Assembly: GCA_900767875.1 (NCBI GenBank)
Contig: CAAGAT010000038.1
Span: 1-64,000, forward strand
Source: an uncultured Sutterella sp.
GTDB taxonomy: Bacteria; Pseudomonadota; Gammaproteobacteria; Burkholderiales; Burkholderiaceae_F
Length of the DNA: 64,000 nucleotides
Direction: 5' to 3'
The position numbers and the translations under genes are program-made. This document shows positions 9,841-19,003 of this stretch, one piece after another. The first letter of the stretch is position 1. Every line of letters begins with the position of its first letter. The notes below the pieces were generated by a model. That model was given only the letters and a program-made list of their open reading frames with translations. It made no database searches and was not told the DNA's origin.

Positions 9841-11304
9841 CTACACCTGCTGCAGGGAAAAATCGCGGTGGCGCAGGGCACTGGCCTCACGCAGCACTTC
9901 GCTTTTGAGGCGCAGCCGAGCGTCGATGCGCTCGTCGCGCAGACGGCGCCGCCGCTCCATGGCCATGTTAAAGCGCGTGGTCTGCGAGCGCTGCTCGTCG
10001 CTCACAAGGCTCGCCTCATTGCTACGCTCGCGCTGCTCGACGAGCAGGGCCTCGCGGATGCGTTGCGTCACGTGCGGGCGGCGATGGTTGGCCAGCGAAT
10101 ACAAGGGGTGCGGAATGAGCGAATTGCGAAAGTCGCGGTGAAGTTTGGCCAGGGCCCGCACCAGGGGCTTGGCCCCGACGGCGGCCACGGCATAGGCGTC
10201 CTCGTCGTAGTCGAGCATGCGCGTAAAGGCGTGAATGAGAAAGACCGCCGGGTAAAGCACCACGGGCACGATCGTCAGACAGATGCAAAAGAGCAGCCCG
10301 GGATTGATGGCGCCGTTGGGAATGGCCAGCTCGGGCTCGATGTTAAGGGCCGCGTAAAACCAGCTGCGCTCGGCAAGCGAAGCCAGACCCCACCAAAACA
10401 CCAGCGCCAGACCGATGAAAAACGTCAGACGCGCCAGGTTATGGCAGCGGTTGACGCGCCCGACCGCGCAGGCGGCGACGGCGCACACTTCGTCGTCGGT
10501 GAGGTGCGCGAGCACATGGTTGTAGATCACCAGGCGCACCTGCCCGTGGCGGCGCACCAAAAGGGCATTGCCGTGCTTCCAGTTCTTGGGGCGGAGCATC
10601 GTGTAGATCTGCGCCTCGTCAAACTCGAGCTGCTTTAAAAGCTGCTTGAGCCGCTCCTTTAAGGGGCCTTCCTGCATGGGCTTGGTCTGGCGAAAGCCGA
10701 TCACGCGCGGGGCGATGGAAATCTTCCAGACAAACCAGGCGGCCGTGGCGGCAAAGGCGAAGGTCCACCAGTGGTAGGAGGCGATTTCGCAGACCAGGAG
10801 GGCCCCGACGATCACCGGCGCCAGAGAGCACCAGCCCAGAATCATTTCCTTGAGGGCCTTGACGAGCCAGACCTTCGGGGGCGTCTTTTCAAAGCCGTAG
10901 CGCTCGTTGATGCGAAAGTCCTTCCACCAGCAAAGCGGAAAATCGATGACGGCCAGGGCAAAGCTGATGATGAGCGCCAGGGCGATGTGCGCGGCCGCGC
11001 CCTGCCCGAAGAAGGTGGTGATGCCCGCCAGCAGCAGCGTAAAACCGTTGCCGAACGTGAGCAGCAGCGCGATGCCCGCGCCCAGCAGCGCGGCCACCAG
11101 GTCGCTTTGGATGATTTCGCCCGTGTAGTCGATCGCCTTGCGGTGCTCGGCCAGGGTAATGCGCGGCCGGAAGGCTGCGGGAACGACGTTGGCGCCCGCC
11201 TCCGCGCTTTTGACTTCCGTGATGGTCAGGGCCGTGTGCACGCACACGTGAAAGGCCACCAAAAGCACGAAGAGAACACTGAAAACGGACGCGATATCGG
11301 TCAT
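9841..11304 (-). CDS. Ste24-like (M48) membrane protein with a destroyed zinc motif
   Basis: The 487-residue protein is polytopic. Its N-terminal family signature (VPAAFRPRITLAEHRKAIDYT, then WWKDFRINERYGFEKT) matches Ste24/M48 CAAX proteases. The active-site helix should read AHELGH but reads AVAACAVGRVNRCH, so residues 279-283 are CAVGR in place of HELGH. The downstream third-ligand region is LDYDEDAYA where the family has an E-x-x-A-D type motif. An Arg-rich C-terminal extension of about 80 residues follows. The orn-M48-rsgA order is the usual one in Burkholderiales, so this is the family orthologue that has lost catalysis rather than a stray paralogue. Its remaining role is unknown. Confidence 0.88.
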   Translation of the reverse strand: MTDIASVFSVLFVLLVAFHVCVHTALTITEVKSAEAGANVVPAAFRPRITLAEHRKAIDYTGEIIQSDLVAALLGAGIALLLTFGNGFTLLLAGITTFFGQGAAAHIALALIISFALAVIDFPLCWWKDFRINERYGFEKTPPKVWLVKALKEMILGWCSLAPVIVGALLVCEIASYHWWTFAFAATAAWFVWKISIAPRVIGFRQTKPMQEGPLKERLKQLLKQLEFDEAQIYTMLRPKNWKHGNALLVRRHGQVRLVIYNHVLAHLTDDEVCAVAACAVGRVNRCHNLARLTFFIGLALVFWWGLASLAERSWFYAALNIEPELAIPNGAINPGLLFCICLTIVPVVLYPAVFLIHAFTRMLDYDEDAYAVAAVGAKPLVRALAKLHRDFRNSLIPHPLYSLANHRRPHVTQRIREALLVEQRERSNEASLVSDEQRSQTTRFNMAMERRRRLRDERIDARLRLKSEVLREASALRHRDFSLQQV

Positions 11305-11386
11305 GAAAAGGGGGAAAAGGATACAATAACCTTTAATTTTAGATGTGACGGCGCTCGAATTGCGCTTTTTTTACATTCCTCAGTAA

Positions 11387-11956
11387 ATGTCCGAAGAACT
11401 CGAAAAAGATCCGCGCTACAGCGAAAACAACCTGATTTGGCTTGACATGGAAATGACGGGCCTGCAGCCCGAAGTCAACCGCGTCATCGAGATCGCCTCC
11501 GTCGTGACCGACGCGCAGCTCAACGTGCTCTCCGAAGGACCCGTGATCGCCATTCATCAAGCCGAAGCCGTGATGAAGTCGATGGACAGCTGGAACACGG
11601 CCACACACGGTCGCAGCGGCCTCACGCGCCGGGTTCTGGAGAGCACGATCGACGAGGAGGCCGCCACGGATCTGTGCTTGGCGCACTGGTCGCGCTTCGT
11701 GCCCGCGGGCAAGTCGCCCATGTGCGGCAACACGATCGGTCAGGACCGCCGCTTCATGGCCCGCTGGATGCCGCGCCTGGAAAACTTCTTTCACTACCGC
11801 AGCATTGACGTCAGTTCCGTCAAGGAGCTCGTGCGCCGCTGGGATCCGGCCATCATGGCGCAGTACAAGAAGTCCTCGCGCCACGAGGCCTTGAGCGACA
11901 TCTACGACTCCATTGAGGAAATGAAGTTCTACCGCGAGATGGTCTTTAAGATCTGA
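11387..11956 (+). CDS. orn: Oligoribonuclease
   Basis: The 189-residue 3'-5' exonuclease degrades 2-5 nt RNAs, including pGpG. The DEDDh residues are visible: WLDMEMTG (D and E), CGNTIGQDRRFM (D) and SRHEALSDI (H and D). The protein has the standard family length. It is divergent from the M48-like gene, and the 82-base gap contains a TACAAT box near 11321. Confidence 0.96.
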   Translation: MSEELEKDPRYSENNLIWLDMEMTGLQPEVNRVIEIASVVTDAQLNVLSEGPVIAIHQAEAVMKSMDSWNTATHGRSGLTRRVLESTIDEEAATDLCLAHWSRFVPAGKSPMCGNTIGQDRRFMARWMPRLENFFHYRSIDVSSVKELVRRWDPAIMAQYKKSSRHEALSDIYDSIEEMKFYREMVFKI

Positions 11957-12071
11957 CGCGTGTGCGGCGGCACGGCCCGAGCTCTCGGGCCCGGTGCCGC
12001 AGGGACGCGCCACCGTCCCCAAAAGCGGCCTCGCTTTTGTACAATACGACCCTCATTGACCTTGCGTCAAA

Positions 12072-12148
<77 letters not shown>

Positions 12149-12184
12149 AAATTTAGATTTGCGACCTTTGCAAACTCCTGACAA

Positions 12185-12210
12185 CCCGCGACAACAATCG
12201 CGGGTTTTTC
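12185..12210 (+). terminator. Intrinsic terminator downstream of the tRNA
   Basis: CCCGCGA (12185-12191) pairs with TCGCGGG (12198-12204) and is followed by TTTTTC. It lies inside the prophage left end and would insulate the integrase from tRNA transcription. Confidence 0.75.
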
Positions 12211-12320
12211 TTTGTCTGTAAGGGGTTTTGGCTGATCGGCAGACTGGCAACCAACAACAACCAGTAGCAAACCGTGGTAACCTGCTCGGGGGACTAAAAG
12301 AGGGACTGGGGGACTCGAAA

Positions 12321-13727
12321 ATGGGTGAGCTCATTTTCCGGTCCCCCGTGCACTTGTCGGAGTTCAAATTGTCAGCGGCCAAACTTACAAAAGCATTCAT
12401 TGACTCGGCGCCGGCGGGCGTCTACTCGGACCCTGCCACGCCGTGCCTGCGGCTGCGTGTGCGCCCGGGAAAAGACGGGGCCAAGCAGCGCGCCTGGATC
12501 CTGCGGCGAACCGTCGCCGGCAAGCGCTACGACGTGGGGCTGGGTAATCTGGAGACGGTCCCTCTGGCGCGTGCACGTCTGGCGGCGGCCGAGTTCAACA
12601 GCCTCAGCGACGATGACTTCATCGGCAGGCTCGAGGAGAAAAGAGCCGGGCGCCGCAAGAAGGCCGAGGCAAAGCCGGCCGCAGCGGTGACGTTCGCCAA
12701 GGCCTGTGAACTTTTCGCAGAGTGGAACGTGCGCATGGGCGTCTGGGAAGACTGGGGCAAGACACACCGGGTGTTTGAAAGCCGCATGCGGCTACACGTG
12801 CTGCCGACTCTGGGGGCCATGCCTCTGACGGACATCACACCCAAGATCGTGGCCTCGATGGCCGAGAAGATTTGGGAGCATGCCGATCTGGTGAACCGCT
12901 GCCTGATCTACACCAAGCAGGTTTTCGACTGGGCCAAGGCGTCTGAGTTTTGCACGGGCGACAACCCTGCGGACCGCACCGGGGCGCTCAAGTACCTGCT
13001 GCCCAAGCGCAAGCACGTCAAGCAGCACCACGGGGCCCTGTCGGTGGCCGAGCTACCCGAGTTCTTCGCCGAGCTCGTGCGCGAACCTCTGACGCCGTCG
13101 CGGGCCATCTTCGCGTTTTCGATCCTGACGGCCACGCGTTCGCTCACGGTCCGGGCCGCGCGCTGGGAGCAGTTCGACTTCCGGCACAACGTCTGGCGCA
13201 TCCCGGCCGAACAGCTCAAGGTCAGCGAGAACGGCGCGCTGATCGTGCCGTTGTGTCCGCGGGTGGTGGAATTTCTAAAGGAGTGGGGGATAGAGAAGGA
13301 GGGCTACCTGTTCTCGCCTGAGAAGACGAACGCCAAGGGGGCCATGTTTTCGGACGCGGTTTTCTCGAACGCGGTTAAGCGCATCAACGAGTACCGGACG
13401 AGTCTGAGGGATGAGGACGGGCGGCCGCTGCCGAAGTGGATCGACAAGGCCGAGAGCTTGAAGAGGGGCAAGGAGGTAGGCATCACGCAGCACGGTATCG
13501 CGCGTGCGACTTTTCGAACCTGGGCGCAGGACGATTCGCTGGGGAACGATCGGCGCTTTGACGCGCGCACGGCCGAGCTCTGTCTGCACCACAAGGTGAC
13601 CGACGCCTATAACGGGGCGTACGAGAGAAACGCCTCCATGATCCGCCGGCGCGAGATGATGGAGGCGTGGGCCGAGTACTGTTTCAGTCGCGTGCCGGTT
13701 CGGCGTGCTCCTGAATCCATCGATTAA
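12321..13727 (+). CDS. int: Prophage tyrosine integrase
   Basis: About 468 residues from ATG 12321; the frame is open from 12228. The N-terminus has a DUF4102-like arm-binding domain (FIDSAPAGVYSDPATPCLRLRV) and the middle a SAM-like core-binding domain. The catalytic domain has TATRSLTVRAARW (Arg), HGIARATFRTW (HxxR), LCLHHKV (His) and AYNGAYERN (Tyr). It lies next to attL in the tRNA, as expected for site-specific insertion. Its 3' end overlaps the convergent excisionase gene by 44 bases. Confidence 0.94.
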   Translation: MGELIFRSPVHLSEFKLSAAKLTKAFIDSAPAGVYSDPATPCLRLRVRPGKDGAKQRAWILRRTVAGKRYDVGLGNLETVPLARARLAAAEFNSLSDDDFIGRLEEKRAGRRKKAEAKPAAAVTFAKACELFAEWNVRMGVWEDWGKTHRVFESRMRLHVLPTLGAMPLTDITPKIVASMAEKIWEHADLVNRCLIYTKQVFDWAKASEFCTGDNPADRTGALKYLLPKRKHVKQHHGALSVAELPEFFAELVREPLTPSRAIFAFSILTATRSLTVRAARWEQFDFRHNVWRIPAEQLKVSENGALIVPLCPRVVEFLKEWGIEKEGYLFSPEKTNAKGAMFSDAVFSNAVKRINEYRTSLRDEDGRPLPKWIDKAESLKRGKEVGITQHGIARATFRTWAQDDSLGNDRRFDARTAELCLHHKVTDAYNGAYERNASMIRRREMMEAWAEYCFSRVPVRRAPESID

Positions 13728-13905
13728 CGTCGGACTCGCGAAACGAGTACTGCGCGCCGATCTTGTAGGCCTGGACGAACTTTGTCTTGCAAAGCTGCGT
13801 CTTGCCGTTCTTGGTGTACGTGCCGCGAACCCAGTTTCGGATCGTGCCCTGGCTACGCCCAAGGCGCTCGGAGACTTCGCGGAGGCTTAGCATTTTCGTC
13901 TGCAT
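13684..13905 (-). CDS. Excisionase-like helix-turn-helix protein
   Basis: The 73-residue protein has a MerR/excisionase-type helix near its start (MLSLREVSERLGRSQGTIRNWVRG) and a basic wing. Its position at the distal end of the leftward early operon, convergent with the integrase, fits a recombination directionality factor. ATG 13905 begins immediately before the helix; the open frame extends further to 13968. Confidence 0.8.
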   Translation of the reverse strand: MQTKMLSLREVSERLGRSQGTIRNWVRGTYTKNGKTQLCKTKFVQAYKIGAQYSFRESDVNRWIQEHAEPARD

Positions 13906-13906
13906 G

Positions 13907-14209
13907 TCAGTTCCCTTTGCCGGTTGTGGCTTCTTCGACTTTCTTCTCAAGGCTTTCCTTGAGCTCAACGTAGAAGTCCGTCCATCGTTGGTTTTCCTTT
14001 TCGTTGTCGCGCAGGCGTCCGGTGTCGCTCAGCTGCACGGTCATAACGCAGTAGAGCAGGTAGAGCGCATCGACGTCCATGGCGGGCAGGTACTTGCGCA
14101 CGGTCTGTCGGATGTCGCCGGCTCTGTACTCGTCCTGCGTGAGCGCAAAGCGCACGGCGTAGATTCCCATGATGCCCAGGTCGCTGGCGGTGATTTTGTC
14201 TTTCAGCAT
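13907..14209 (-). CDS. Hypothetical prophage protein
   Basis: The 100-residue soluble, acidic protein is rich in helices and ends in a charged coil (DFYVELKESLEKKVEEAT). No known motif was recognised. It overlaps the next upstream gene by 7 bases and ends just before the excisionase, so it is part of the leftward early operon. Confidence 0.6.
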   Translation of the reverse strand: MLKDKITASDLGIMGIYAVRFALTQDEYRAGDIRQTVRKYLPAMDVDALYLLYCVMTVQLSDTGRLRDNEKENQRWTDFYVELKESLEKKVEEATTGKGN

Positions 14210-14520
14210 TCGCTTGCCTCCTCATTACCATCCAGCCTGTTGATGGTTCGCTGGGTCTTGAATATCTCGATACTGCGCACCATCCTGGCGGCGTCGTATG
14301 CAGGCTCAAAGCGCTGCTGCACGAGGTAGACAACCTGCTCGAGAATCACGCGCACGTCGGCAATTTCCTCGAGCAGGTTCGACAGGCGGCCCCGCTTGTC
14401 GCGTCTTTCGTCGTCCAGGTGGCAGATGGCCACAATGCACTCTGCAAGCTCTTCGGTCGCTTTCTGCATCTGATGCTCGTAGCCGTAGTGGTCAGCGATG
14501 CGCTTCAGTCTTTCGTCCAT
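14203..14520 (-). CDS. MazG-like nucleotide pyrophosphohydrolase
   Basis: The 105-residue protein has the all-alpha MazG pattern of two acidic pairs: EELAECIVAICHL and then EEIADVRVILEQVV. These residues bind magnesium in MazG and dCTPase-like enzymes, which clear nucleoside triphosphates or alarmones. ATG 14520 is chosen because upstream sequence reads as low-quality extension. Phage copies are common in early operons. Confidence 0.75.
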   Translation of the reverse strand: MDERLKRIADHYGYEHQMQKATEELAECIVAICHLDDERRDKRGRLSNLLEEIADVRVILEQVVYLVQQRFEPAYDAARMVRSIEIFKTQRTINRLDGNEEASEC

Positions 14521-14531
14521 TTTTCGGTCCT

Positions 14532-15020
14532 TCAAGACATTTCTCCTGCGAGTCGAAGCGCGTAGGTGCAGCGGTTGACGCGCGCCATGCGCTCGATGAT
14601 CGATTGAATCTCTTTGGTGTTTTCCAGTTCGCGTCGAAGCTCTTCGCGTGACGCGCTCTCGTAATTTTTCCGCGGCGGCGCAAGCATGCCCGCTTCTTGT
14701 GCTGTCGGTCGGGGAGGGTAAAGAGACACTCTCGCGAAGTCGAAGCCGTAAGCGCACGACGCCTTCAGGCATTCCTTGCAAACCGTGTCAGCGTCGATTT
14801 GAGCTTTCGGATTTACGTACGCCCAGTAGGGCCGGCGGCCGTCCGAGACGTTGGTTTTCGGGAGCTCGATTTTGAACCTCCCCCACCCGTGGGCTTTCCT
14901 GAGGGGTTCTGCGAGCATAAAACGACCGCTTCGCTTGGGCGTGTTGAAGTCGACGAAAAACACCGCCACGCTACTGCTGAAAAAAGCGGCGTCAGCGTAA
15001 CTCTTTGCGGAACCTTTCAC
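14532..15020 (-). CDS. Hypothetical prophage protein with a cysteine cluster
   Basis: About 162 residues. AGGAG sits directly against ATG 15026, so GTG 15020 has the better spacing and is used here. A VCKECLKASC cluster near the middle could bind zinc, and the C-terminal 50 residues are charged helix. It overlaps the 3' end of the upstream gene. The function was not recognised. Confidence 0.6.
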   Translation of the reverse strand: MKGSAKSYADAAFFSSSVAVFFVDFNTPKRSGRFMLAEPLRKAHGWGRFKIELPKTNVSDGRRPYWAYVNPKAQIDADTVCKECLKASCAYGFDFARVSLYPPRPTAQEAGMLAPPRKNYESASREELRRELENTKEIQSIIERMARVNRCTYALRLAGEMS

Positions 15021-15588
15021 TTGCATCTCCTACTTGCGGGAGTCTCCCGCACTTTTTTCTGAGTTCGCGGTAATGCGTGATCTTGCGATTGAGCCACATG
15101 ACTCTATCAACCGCCTCTACGGGCATGTCGTCCATGTCTTCGCTCACCATGAAAATGTCGAGCACGCGCACGGGGTCGGCATCGAGGGCTGCGTTGAGGA
15201 CGACACCCGCGATCTGGATGCCGTTGCGGATAGCCTCAACCTCATCTCCCGTTGCCGTGTAGTGCCCGAGCTTTTCGCCTCGCTTCTCGAGACTCGAGAC
15301 GGCCTTCTGCAACGCAACCCATTCGTCGGCGTATGTCTCGATGCAGTAATCCGAGTCGATTCCATAGGCGGCATACAGGCAGAAGGTGACGAGCGTCACC
15401 ATCTTGTGCAGGTGGATCATCTCTTCTCGGCTCATCTGTCCCGTGTGCAGCTTGAGCTCGACGGCCAGCTCGATACGTCTGTAGTCTTCCTTGACCTGTG
15501 CCAGGGACGCTTCGGTGAATGTCTGAGGCGCCTTCAAGTACTTCGTTGGGTTGTAGTGCTTGGTGCGCTTTTTATTTGGCTTTGGCAT
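14992..15588 (-). CDS. Hypothetical prophage protein
   Basis: The 198-residue protein has a very basic N-terminus (MPKPNKKRTKHYNPTKY) followed by helical segments, two of them hydrophobic but without a convincing transmembrane helix. No known motif was recognised. It is a member of the leftward early operon, downstream of the BRO gene and its terminator. Confidence 0.6.
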   Translation of the reverse strand: MPKPNKKRTKHYNPTKYLKAPQTFTEASLAQVKEDYRRIELAVELKLHTGQMSREEMIHLHKMVTLVTFCLYAAYGIDSDYCIETYADEWVALQKAVSSLEKRGEKLGHYTATGDEVEAIRNGIQIAGVVLNAALDADPVRVLDIFMVSEDMDDMPVEAVDRVMWLNRKITHYRELRKKCGRLPQVGDASERFRKELR

Positions 15589-15640
15589 TTCTGCCTCTCG
15601 AAAAAAAAGCCCCGCGATTGCGAGGCTGTGTGTGGGTACG

Positions 15641-15662
15641 AAAAAGCCGCCCGGAGGCGGCC
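15641..15662 (-). terminator. Terminator downstream of the BRO gene
   Basis: GCCGCC and GGCGGC form a stem at 15646-15661, with five A on the plus strand that become a T-run in leftward transcripts. Almost the same hairpin recurs at 24381-24402 and 16796-16815. A second candidate hairpin lies at 15608-15626. Confidence 0.65.
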
Positions 15663-15688
15663 ATGTGGTTGTGTTTAAAAGGTGTCTT

Positions 15689-16507
15689 TTAGGCGCCTTG
15701 GTGCGCCAGCCAGTACTTGTAGCACTTCAGTTCTTTGACGGGATAGCCGAGCTTTTCGAGGTCGCACTCGACGATCGAAAGGTTCAGATTGTGCACGGCC
15801 TCCCAAAAGTGCGGGGCCAGGGGCGAGTGCAGGGACTCCATGAGACCGTGCACGCGCTCGAGGTCGTCGCGGAAGAGGTAGCGCCAGTAGTAGACGAAGA
15901 CGCGCAGGCGCTCGAGGAATGCGCGCGAGACGAGGATCTTGTCGTCGGGCAGCTCAGGCGCGGCAGGCTTTGCCGGCACGCTCAGCTCGACGGACTCGAT
16001 GAATCGGAGGCAGTCTTCGAACTGCGCGCGGGGGAGCTGATCGTACTTTGCGATCTGGTAGCGCACCTTGATCGCGCGGTAGATCGTCTGGAAGTGCTTT
16101 GAGGTCTTCTGGGCACGGTGCGCGACTGCGAGCTGAATGGCGAGCTGCTCGTCGGGCGTGATGGTCTCGGGGCGTGGCGCCTCGTAGCGGCCGTTGCGGC
16201 GGATGGCGGGCAGAACTTCGTTTGTGACCCAGCGCTTGAAGCGCTTGGCGCTTTCGAGCTTGGAACCGAAGATCAGGGCGTAGAGGCCCGACTCGTTGAC
16301 GCAGTTGACAGTCTGCTTGCGTCCCATGCTGTCGGTGATTTCCTGTTTGCAAAGGTCTTCTTGATCGACGTGTTGCTTGATTGCGTTGGTTCTGTCTTTG
16401 AAGCCAAGAGCAGAGGCGACGTCAATTGCGATGAAGAGGGGCGATTCGGCGGATCCGAGTGTGCGAACTTGAGAGTTCTCAAACGAGAAGATAGTGATTG
16501 CAGGCAT
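15689..16507 (-). CDS. BRO-family antirepressor-like protein
   Basis: The 272-residue protein starts with a BRO-N domain (FSFENSQVRTLG, then DVASALGFKDRTNAIKQHV, ESGLYALIFGSKLESAKRFK and VLPAIRRNGRY), a DNA-binding module of phage antirepressors. The C-terminal 150 residues are helical and not recognised in detail. It could counter the CI repressor or regulate late genes. It has its own terminator and a long upstream region, so it is probably an independent unit. Confidence 0.85.
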   Translation of the reverse strand: MPAITIFSFENSQVRTLGSAESPLFIAIDVASALGFKDRTNAIKQHVDQEDLCKQEITDSMGRKQTVNCVNESGLYALIFGSKLESAKRFKRWVTNEVLPAIRRNGRYEAPRPETITPDEQLAIQLAVAHRAQKTSKHFQTIYRAIKVRYQIAKYDQLPRAQFEDCLRFIESVELSVPAKPAAPELPDDKILVSRAFLERLRVFVYYWRYLFRDDLERVHGLMESLHSPLAPHFWEAVHNLNLSIVECDLEKLGYPVKELKCYKYWLAHQGA

Positions 16508-17041
16508 TGCAAATCTCCAGTAGCAGGTTTTTGATCCTGCCCAACGCCGCCAAGCGTGGTGGGCAGGTCTTGCGGGTTGGCGGACCGTCTACTGGATACG
16601 GCGCATCTTCCGATGCCCCACAAAACCATGCCCATAAGGGAGATTTTTTTATGGGGTGGTGAAACACCACCCCATGCACGCAGTCAACAAAAAAGCCGCA
16701 AACGACAATTCAGCGGCTACGCGCCAGCAGATCGGGCCGCCAAGCCCGCGCTTCGATTCGAAGCACGGACAGTATACCCGATTCAGGCGAAATGAAAAGC
16801 CGCCCGGGGGCGGCTGCGGCCTAACAATGTCTGGCTGTTATTGCTTCGCTCTGTAGAAGTAATTAACGGCTAGCGAGGTCGCAACGCCGGATACGATGGA
16901 AACCACAAAACTTTGCAGGCCCGAAAGCTCTTCTGGAGAGAGCCACCGCCAAGAAGGCGTCCTGGTGTGTTGCAAAAAAGCCCACGCATTGCGTAGGCGT
17001 AGGCTTTGAGGAAAACTATCTCTATCTCAGTTTTTTTAACC
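16508..17041. other. Non-coding or weakly coding gap with several hairpins
   Basis: This 534-base stretch between the BRO and fic genes holds hairpins at about 16691-16715, 16796-16815 and 16976-17005. Apart from one tiny minus-strand frame (16838-16975) it has no credible gene. The minus-strand frame at 16479-16679 overlaps the BRO start and looks like leader sequence. Confidence 0.5.
16838..16975 (-). CDS. Possible 45-residue single-helix membrane protein
   Basis: The frame ends SGLQSFVVSIVSGVATSLAV followed by NYFYRAKQ, a convincing membrane helix with a positive tail, and a hairpin terminator lies just downstream (16796-16815). Only a TTG with no ribosome site opens it, directly after the fic terminator. 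It is therefore either a non-canonical start or the remnant of a longer gene. Confidence 0.35.
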   Translation of the reverse strand: MQHTRTPSWRWLSPEELSGLQSFVVSIVSGVATSLAVNYFYRAKQ

Positions 17042-18077
17042 TTACGAAAGAAGGTTCATCAGTTCATTGAATTTGTAGATTGTTGGGCGCTTCCCTTTCC
17101 CTGGTCGGATGACATCAATTATTCCAGCAACCTTAAGTTTTTTGATTACCTGAAGCACACCTTGAGACGATATGTGTGGCGTGGTTGATTGTATTAGGTT
17201 TGGAGTAGTGAAAACAGGATTGGCAAACATGTAATCAAGAGCGCTTATTGCAAATGATGAATGTGTCACATCAGAGAACTCTGTCTTGCTTCTTTCGTAG
17301 AGTAAAGTCATGTTTTCCAGGAGGGAGATATTTGAATTGCAATGCGAAATCACTCCGTTTAGGAAAAACTTAATCCACGTGTCCCAGTCTCCATTTTTAG
17401 AAATCGCGCCTAGCGCTGAGTAGTATTCTTCACGGTGGCTTTGAAGGTAGGAGCTTATATAGAAGCAAGGCTTATGGATAAGTTTTTTGCTCGCAAGGAA
17501 AAGGGTTATCAATAGACGCCCCATTCTCCCATTACCGTCTAAAAACGGGTGAATCATCTCAAACTGGGCATGGGTGACTGCTACCTGAACGATTGGATTA
17601 ATGTCTGTTCTAGATATAAACGAGCACCAATTTTCGAGCAAATCAAGAAGACGAATTGGTTCTGGCGGGATGAATAAGGCTTTTTCTATTGGATCGCCAG
17701 GCCTACCAATATGAACCTGAACATGCCTAAATTCTCCTGGGTTTTTACCATCTCCGCGAGCTCCTCTAAGAAGGTTTTCATGAAGAGATTTAATGATGGA
17801 CAAAGTAAGTTGACGTCCATTTGAAATTGCCTGGAGTCCATCAAGCATAGCTTCGCGGTAATTCAAGACCTCATGAATATCATTTCGTCTTGCTGGTGGG
17901 GCCACAACACCGGCGTTTTCTGCAACAACTTCATCAAACGATGTTACGGTTCCTTCAATGACATTTGAGCACTGAGCTTCTTTCATTAGCCAGGTAATCC
18001 AAAAAAGATCAGCCTTGGCAGACGCGCACATCATTCCGTCGAGCCGAGATATCGATGCTATGGCACCGTGCTCCAGA
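17042..18077 (-). pseudogene. fic gene, 3' part, interrupted by IS21-family element
   Basis: This is the main part of a class II-type Fic AMP-transferase: an inhibitory helix motif (SNVIEGTVTS) precedes the catalytic motif HPFLDGNGRMGR, with a winged-helix-like C-terminus. The 5' end lies on the other side of the IS (21440-21518). Removing the IS and one CCAGA copy restores a 369-residue frame whose start reads MSYIPFNPRPLPLGSDQP. In the present state the frame reads back into the IS to 18166, so a chimeric protein from a start inside the IS is possible. The gene is visibly richer in A+T than its neighbours, which suggests a cargo gene. Confidence 0.85.
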
Positions 18078-18314
18078 TGTGGGAGGACATCAAAAATTGA
18101 CCCGTTTTGGACGTCAGAGCTGACCCTCCTTGGACGCGGAAAATTGATCCACCAAATTTGACCCACTCTTTCCTGCGCAGAGAACGCAGCGCAAGCAACA
18201 GACGGGGCGGCAAACAGGCGAAGGACGCAGTCCGAAGCCGGCTTGCCGCCCCGTCTGTTGCTGGGGTCGGGGCCAGAGGCAAAGACCTCCCGTCTGTTGT
18301 GTTCCTGTACGCCG

Positions 18315-18917
18315 TTACAGTAACAGACCGCTCCTGGGCTGTTCTTCCTTCATTTTCTCAGGTTCGTCTATCGGCGGCAGTCGTGCCGTCAGCGTCTCGA
18401 TGATCCGGTTGGCGTTCTCCATCATTTCGATGCAGGCCGCTTGTCCGGATTCGTGGTTCTTCTGGATAAGATCAAGTTCTCGGCGAGAAGATTCGAGCGC
18501 AGTTTGCGTCGTGGCAAGCTCCTTCTCGAGTTCGGCGATCCGGCCTTCAAGTTTTCGGACTTGATCTTCCAAATAGTGCTTGTCCACCAGCACCGAGTTC
18601 AACTTCACCAGATCTTCGTCGGCGGCTCGCACGAGCTTGTCCGTTTTTCCCTTGAGAGCCGTCATGCGGCTCTCAAGCATAGGACTGACGACGCCCCAGA
18701 CGGCCTGAGCGATCACGCCGGCCTGCTCGTTGGTGAGCGCTTCGGGCAGCTCGCCGCCGGCAACCAACCTGCTCATCCGCCACCGCTTGACGGCTTCCGA
18801 GATCGTCGTGAGCGAGCCTGCGCCGATCTTTGCCCTGAGCATCCTCAGGCTTGGTATCGCACTGTTTTTGCTGGCCGCCTCGTCAAGAAGTTCGTAAACC
18901 GATTCTTGTACTGTCAT
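18315..18917 (-). CDS. KfrA-like DNA-binding coiled-coil protein inside the IS
   Basis: About 200 residues from ATG 18917. The N-terminal half matches the KfrA type of plasmid DNA-binding protein (VYELLDEAASKNSAIPSLRM, then IGAGSLTTISEAVKRWR). The C-terminal half is a long coiled coil (LEDQVRKLEGRIAELEKELA). KfrA proteins autoregulate and help plasmid maintenance. An inverted repeat CCTGTAAC/GTAACAGG lies just upstream at about 18923-18946, and a related sequence occurs past the stop at 18303-18327. Such a gene is not part of the standard IS21 set. Confidence 0.75.
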   Translation of the reverse strand: MTVQESVYELLDEAASKNSAIPSLRMLRAKIGAGSLTTISEAVKRWRMSRLVAGGELPEALTNEQAGVIAQAVWGVVSPMLESRMTALKGKTDKLVRAADEDLVKLNSVLVDKHYLEDQVRKLEGRIAELEKELATTQTALESSRRELDLIQKNHESGQAACIEMMENANRIIETLTARLPPIDEPEKMKEEQPRSGLLL

Positions 18918-18922
18918 ACGTG

Positions 18923-18946
18923 TTCCTGTAACGCCGTACCGTAACA
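18923..18946. promoter_or_regulatory. Candidate operator of the KfrA-like gene
   Basis: CCTGTAAC and GTAACAGG (7 of 8 paired) flank an 8-base centre directly upstream of the ATG at 18917. The position suits autoregulation, as known for KfrA. This is inference. Confidence 0.4.
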
Positions 18947-19003
18947 GGTACGGCTCTCGCAAAGGGTTGGAGGGAGACGGGCCGCAGGGCCCGTCTCCGG
19001 GCT

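Noticed and set aside
16479..16679. 66-codon minus-strand frame upstream of the BRO gene
   Set aside because: It overlaps the BRO start, has no ribosome site and reads as leader sequence rich in Pro, Trp and Cys.
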